Assembly (NCBI GenBank): GCA_035946955.1
Contig: DASYYE010000368.1
Coordinates: forward strand, 1 to 32,582
Direction: 5' to 3'
From: DASYYE01 sp035946955
GTDB lineage: Bacteria; Actinomycetota; Actinomycetes; Streptosporangiales; Streptosporangiaceae
Length of the DNA stretch: 32,582 nucleotides
The notes beneath the pieces were generated by a model. That model was not told where the DNA came from and did not search any database. It worked only from the letters and a program-made list of their open reading frames with translations. Made by a program: the position numbers and the translations under genes. This document shows, in pieces, positions 29,690 to 32,582 of the stretch. Numbering within the stretch: position 1 is the stretch's first letter; every line of letters begins with the position of its first letter.

Positions 29690-29718
29690 ATACAAAAAGG
29701 CTGTAGCCACTTCGTAAA
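29690..29718 (-). promoter_or_regulatory. Candidate promoter of the GPP34 gene
   Basis: On the minus strand TTTACG (29718-29713), a 17-base spacer, then TTGTAT (29695-29690), about 55 bases before the ATG. This patch is AT-richer than its surroundings. Confidence 0.4.
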
Positions 29719-29750
29719 GCACGGCGAGCTGGATGCCAGGAAATAGCTGC

Positions 29751-29780
29751 CAGCGGCGCCCGGGAATTCAGGCGCCGCTG
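29751..29780 (-). terminator. Hairpin between the G1-peptidase-like gene and the GPP34 gene
   Basis: CAGCGGCGCC (29751-29760) pairs perfectly with GGCGCCGCTG (29771-29780) around a 10-base loop. It lies 50 bases after the stop of the G1-like gene. There is no clear U-tract. Confidence 0.5.
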
Positions 29781-29830
29781 ACATAGGAAAGAAGCGGGCG
29801 TTCCGGGACCTGGGTAACTCCTGGCAGCAG

Positions 29831-30598
29831 CTAGGAGTGGTCGAAGGTGGTGTTGAAAGCGCCCTTCACCGGGCCGAACAGCGGCCCAGTGTGGATCTGC
29901 AGCACCTTGGCGCTGCTCACCATGTTGATCGCTTCGCGCGGCGTGACCGAACCCAGGGGCTGACCGCTCACGGCACCATGGATGAAAGTGATCTTGCCGA
30001 AGTTGGCAACCGGCGCCGTCACGCCCTCCAAGCGGACCGTGGTCTCAACGAACTGCTCTTCGAGTGTGGCCGCACCTGACCCGGACCTGGTGAACGTGAA
30101 GGTATGGCCCTTGGTCAGATCCCTGAGGGTGGCCGTTGTCTTCGCCGTGGACGAGACCACCGTCGCCTTCACCAGGTCACCGGCATGCACCGTCTGTATG
30201 GTGTTGGTCTCCTTGTTGTCCACGATCACGCCCGCCGCTATCAGGGTGCTCCCGTGCGAGCAGGCCAGCAAAACGATCCCCCCCGTTGACGTTCGGGGCA
30301 GTGCTGGTGCCGGTGAGCAAGACAGCTGCTGGCGCGATGCCGGTCGTGGCGGTCGTGCACGTCAACGTCGGAACCCTGAACTCAGCGGTCGCGCTGGTGG
30401 CTCCCGCAGGCCCGAATATCACCCAGCTTCTCCCGGGCTCGTCGCGTTCTTCGCGGCGCGCGCGAACTGAACGGCGCTCAGCGCGACTCGCATGGCGGAA
30501 GGATTGTTGCTGGCAGAAGCTGGGACTCCGCTGCTCATCGCGAGCAGCAGCGATCCCGCCATAACGACACCGGCTCCTACCTTGCGTTCGATACGCAC
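29831..30598 (-). pseudogene. Secreted G1-peptidase-like protein gene with two compensating frameshifts
   Basis: Start GTG 30598 with a perfect ribosome site (GAAGGAGA) and a signal peptide (GVVMAGSLLLAM...ASA). The frame stops at TGA 30419-30421. The next 150 bases code in another frame (ATSATAEFRVPTLTC...NVNGG), and from the G7 run (30278-30284) coding returns to the first frame (LLACSHGSTLIAAGVIVDN, then DLVKATVVSSTAKTTATLRD, VANFGKITFI, FNTTFDHS). Adding one base near 30432 and removing one G from the run restores a single reading frame. The joined product has the beta-sandwich strand pattern of G1/eqolisin-type (Peptidase_A4) proteins, but the catalytic Gln/Glu pair is not evident. It may be a real pseudogene or contain sequencing errors at homopolymers. 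Role if intact: secreted, acid-type hydrolase or non-catalytic relative. Confidence 0.65.
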
Positions 30599-30717
30599 AG
30601 GGTCTCCTTCTCGGTTGTTTCCAGGCCGGAAATGCCGCAAGTTCCGGCCACTACGGCCGTCGGCGTTTCTCCGCACCTTGCCACGGCCTGACAAGCAGGC
30701 AAAAGACCCGGATCAGG

Positions 30718-30747
30718 CCGGTTTATGCCAGTCCGGTTTATGACAGT
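30718..30747. repeat. Tandem 15-base direct repeat
   Basis: CCGGTTTATGCCAGT (30718-30732) is followed directly by CCGGTTTATGACAGT (30733-30747), one mismatch in fifteen. It lies about 120 bases upstream of the G1-like gene start. It could be a double binding site or a chance duplication. Confidence 0.7.
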
Positions 30748-30899
30748 TCTGGATTACCAGGAATAGCTGGTGTCTCAGACGATTCAGGCTCAACCTCGCC
30801 ACGCCGGCCTGGCTGGGGCCTGCGACGACGCTGCCGTGGCGAGCGCAGCCGTTCCACCTCGATGACGGACTCACGGCGCAGATGCTCAGTACCCACCAT
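30738..30899 (-). CDS. Possible 53-residue ORF, function unknown
   Basis: ATG 30899 to TAA 30738. The product starts MVGTEHLRRESVIEVERLR, continues with an Arg/Pro-rich middle and ends TPAIPGNPELS. It overlaps the end of another short frame by a few bases. Third-position GC is lower than in the genes around it and there is no good ribosome site, so it may be a remnant rather than an expressed gene. Confidence 0.22.
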   Translation of the reverse strand: MVGTEHLRRESVIEVERLRSPRQRRRRPQPGRRGEVEPESSETPAIPGNPELS

Positions 30900-31071
30900 G
30901 ACACAACGCCTCTAACACCACGTCCAGCAGTCCGGTGCGTTTCATACACCACTTGATATCGACCATGCATCGTTGCAGCGACGGGCAGCCCACGGCTCCT
31001 GGCAATGCCTGATCCGGGACGAGTTCGCGTCCCCAGGCAACGGCGCGGGGGGCCGCGTGCGTTGAGGGGTT

Positions 31072-31662
31072 GTGGAGGACAGGCTGCCAGCCGACGGCGG
31101 ACGCGACTCCCGCCGCGATGCCGAGTTCACCGAGTTCGTGACAGCGAGGGTGGCTGCGCTGCGGCGGGTGGCCTATCTGCTGTGCCAGGACTGGCACCAC
31201 GCTGATGACCTGGTGCAAGGCGCGATCACCAAGTTGTATGTGCGCTGGAACCGGGCACGGGCGGTGGAGCACGTCGACGCCTACGCCAGGGCCGTGCTCG
31301 TCCGGGAGTTCCTGAGTGACCGGCGCTCGGGCTGGGCACGCCGTGTCATGACCGGGCCAGTGCCCGATCTGGCGGAGCCGGGCACGGACCACGATGCCGC
31401 GGTCGACCTGCGCGACGCGCTGGCGGGACTGCCGGCGCGGCAGCGGGCGACGGTCGTGCTCCGGTTCTACTGCGACCTGAACATTGACCAGACAGCGGAG
31501 GTCATGGGCTGCTCGGCAGGCACGGTGAAGAGCCAGACCGCGAAGGGCCTGAACGCGCTGCGGCGGACCCTGGGACCAGCGGCGGGCCCAGTTGGGGCAG
31601 CGGGCCAGCCGGACTGCCCCGGCGAATCATCAGTGTATGGAACGGAGGGCGTCCATGGATGA
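31072..31662 (+). CDS. SigE-family ECF RNA polymerase sigma factor
   Basis: GTG 31072 is the first start after an in-frame TGA (31063); no well-spaced ribosome site precedes it. The protein has 196 residues. Sigma region 2 lies at about 22-60 (EFTEFVTARVAALRRVAYLL, then DWHHADDLVQGAITKLYVRW), and region 4 at about 120-165 (LPARQRATVVLRFYCDLNID, then CSAGTVKSQTAKGLNALRRT). This matches the streptomycete SigE-like ECF subfamily, whose genes are typically followed by a membrane protein of the anti-sigma or sensor kind, as here. The signal sensed is not evident. The last 8 bases overlap the next gene. Confidence 0.9.
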   Translation: MEDRLPADGGRDSRRDAEFTEFVTARVAALRRVAYLLCQDWHHADDLVQGAITKLYVRWNRARAVEHVDAYARAVLVREFLSDRRSGWARRVMTGPVPDLAEPGTDHDAAVDLRDALAGLPARQRATVVLRFYCDLNIDQTAEVMGCSAGTVKSQTAKGLNALRRTLGPAAGPVGAAGQPDCPGESSVYGTEGVHG

Positions 31663-32582
31663 GGGAGGGATCCGGGCGGTGCTGGAGCGGATCGTCAGTG
31701 TCGAGGCTCCGCCGTCAGGGATAGATGTCGGGCTGGCACGCATCCAGGGGCGCAGGCGGCTGCGCTGGCGCCGGGCCGGGATGGCCGGTGCGTGGGCGCT
31801 GGCGGCGGCGGCCGTGCCCATGGTCGCGGTTGTTGTCCCTCACCTTGCGAGCCGGCCGGGCGTGCCTCTCACAGGAGCGACCGGCTCCGGGGCCGCCGTC
31901 CAGGAGTTCAACCCGGTGGTGCCCTACGCCAGCTTCGGCTGGCTGCCCGCGGGCAGCCGGGTCACCCTGGGCATGACGGCCGGTTCGGCAGAGACGTTCG
32001 AGGCCGGGTCGGACCCAGACAGGCCCTACGTAGGCCTCGACGTCTACCTGCCGGGCCGGTGCAACCACACCAGCGGGCAGGTGCTCGCCCTGTTGCGGCG
32101 TCACCAGCACCCGTGGCTGACGTGCCGCCCTGACTGGGCCTGGATTGACCAGGTCAGCCACGTCACCTTGACGAACCCGGTTACCGCGGTTGCACCACCG
32201 GTCAACGGGCACCAGGCGTTCTGGGCCAAGCCGGTCTGCGGCAACAACCGATGCAATGCCCCGGTCGGCTACACACCGGGCGGCTCACTCCTGGTGTGGA
32301 GTTACGCACGCGACGCCTGGGCGAGCCTGGCGGGCCGCACCCGCGCGCAGGCCCTGGCGATCGCGGACAAGGTCGGGTTCGGGAAGGGTGTCAGCCAGCC
32401 GATCAAGTTCCCGGCCCAACTGACGGGCGTGCCGTCGAACTGGCATGTGTCCATGGTCTGGTCAGCCATGACCTCCGGGGTGCTGGCGGCCACGCAATGG
32501 ACGGCAGGCAACCCCGCTTACGGGCCCCAGTTCACCATCACTCCGTCGCGCCCAGGAGTGTCGGGCTGCAACGCGTTGCAGC
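31655..32582 (+). CDS. Single-pass membrane protein coupled to the sigma factor (3' partial), possible anti-sigma factor
   Basis: ATG 31655 overlaps the sigma gene by 8 bases, with AACGGAGGGC (31641-31650) as ribosome site; the frame stays open for 309 codons to the window edge. Residues 1-40 are cytoplasmic and Arg-rich (LARIQGRRRLRWRRAG), followed by one membrane helix (about 42-65, AGAWALAAAAVPMVAVVVPHL) and an extracytoplasmic domain of more than 240 residues. That domain is rich in Trp and has several Cys (GRCNHTS, LTCRPDW, KPVCGNNRCNAP) that could form disulfides. No zinc-binding anti-sigma HXXXCXXC motif is seen in the short N-terminus. By context it senses an envelope signal and modulates the sigma factor. 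Confidence 0.75.
   Translation, partial: MDEGGIRAVLERIVSVEAPPSGIDVGLARIQGRRRLRWRRAGMAGAWALAAAAVPMVAVVVPHLASRPGVPLTGATGSGAAVQEFNPVVPYASFGWLPAGSRVTLGMTAGSAETFEAGSDPDRPYVGLDVYLPGRCNHTSGQVLALLRRHQHPWLTCRPDWAWIDQVSHVTLTNPVTAVAPPVNGHQAFWAKPVCGNNRCNAPVGYTPGGSLLVWSYARDAWASLAGRTRAQALAIADKVGFGKGVSQPIKFPAQLTGVPSNWHVSMVWSAMTSGVLAATQWTAGNPAYGPQFTITPSRPGVSGCNALQ

Larger units (their letters stand above)
30599..31071. other. 473-base gene-poor region
   Basis: Contains a 15-base tandem repeat (30718-30747), a possible 53-codon minus-strand ORF (30738-30899) and a stretch (30900-31060) whose minus strand reads a short protein-like tail (RCMVDIKWCMKRTGLLDVV) without a start signal. The mixture of short, truncated frames and lower third-position GC suggests a degraded insertion, but no transposase motif or terminal repeats were recognised. 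Confidence 0.5.

Noticed and set aside
30886..31392. 168-codon minus-strand frame ending RCMVDIKWCMKRTGLLDVV..., considered as a transposase remnant
   Set aside because: Most of it is antisense to the sigma factor; the last 40 codons look slightly protein-like but carry no transposase motif, so no mobile element is claimed.

Overview
This window is a high-GC, tightly packed stretch of an actinobacterial chromosome. The GC-rich third codon positions, many GTG starts, ATGA-type gene overlaps, a SigE-type sigma factor, a GPP34 protein, a STAND/WD40 protein and a NnaR-type regulator all point to a soil actinomycete. No rRNA, tRNA, CRISPR array or intact mobile element was seen.

Region 1 (1-6578) is the downstream part of a nitrate/nitrite assimilation operon. 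It contains the end of the nitrate reductase catalytic subunit, an FAD/[2Fe-2S] electron-transfer subunit, NirB, NirD and the uroporphyrinogen-III-synthase-like regulator NnaR. Every junction is a 4-base stop/start overlap. Together the products would reduce nitrate to nitrite and then ammonium, with the last gene feeding back as a regulator.

Region 2 (6575-18055) is mixed. It starts with a large P-loop NTPase with 14 WD40 repeats. Next come an ArsR-type repressor and a divergent nickel/cobalt permease whose leader is a cobalamin riboswitch. These are followed by a polyprenol-phosphate mannosyltransferase-like enzyme, a zinc-ribbon membrane protein, an ArsR-rhodanese fusion with an MFS transporter, a two-helix membrane protein and an SPFH/band-7 protein.

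Region 3 (18056-27397) is a copper-handling island and the most unusual part. A duplicated leader carries G/C-tract palindromes at exact 17-bp spacing (four copies, then two). The first leader copy ends in an aborted start codon, MRAP-stop, and a hairpin. The second drives a membrane-anchored Met-rich protein and a 1694-residue membrane-anchored multicopper oxidase made of three two-domain units, with its copper ligands in permuted order. After a 21-bp perfect hairpin, a seventh related palindrome precedes a YcnI-type protein and a CopC-CopD fusion. The layout suggests one copper-responsive regulon. The oxidase recalls giant Mn(II)/metal oxidases in size, but its substrate cannot be read from sequence.

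Region 4 (27398-32582) is regulatory and envelope-related. It holds tandem TGACA-N4-TGTCA palindromes, a regulator with two LuxR-type HTH domains, a GPP34 protein with an Ala-rich tetrad-repeat tail, and a secreted G1-peptidase-like gene broken by two compensating frameshifts. A gene-poor stretch follows, then a SigE-family sigma factor overlapping a membrane protein that runs off the window.
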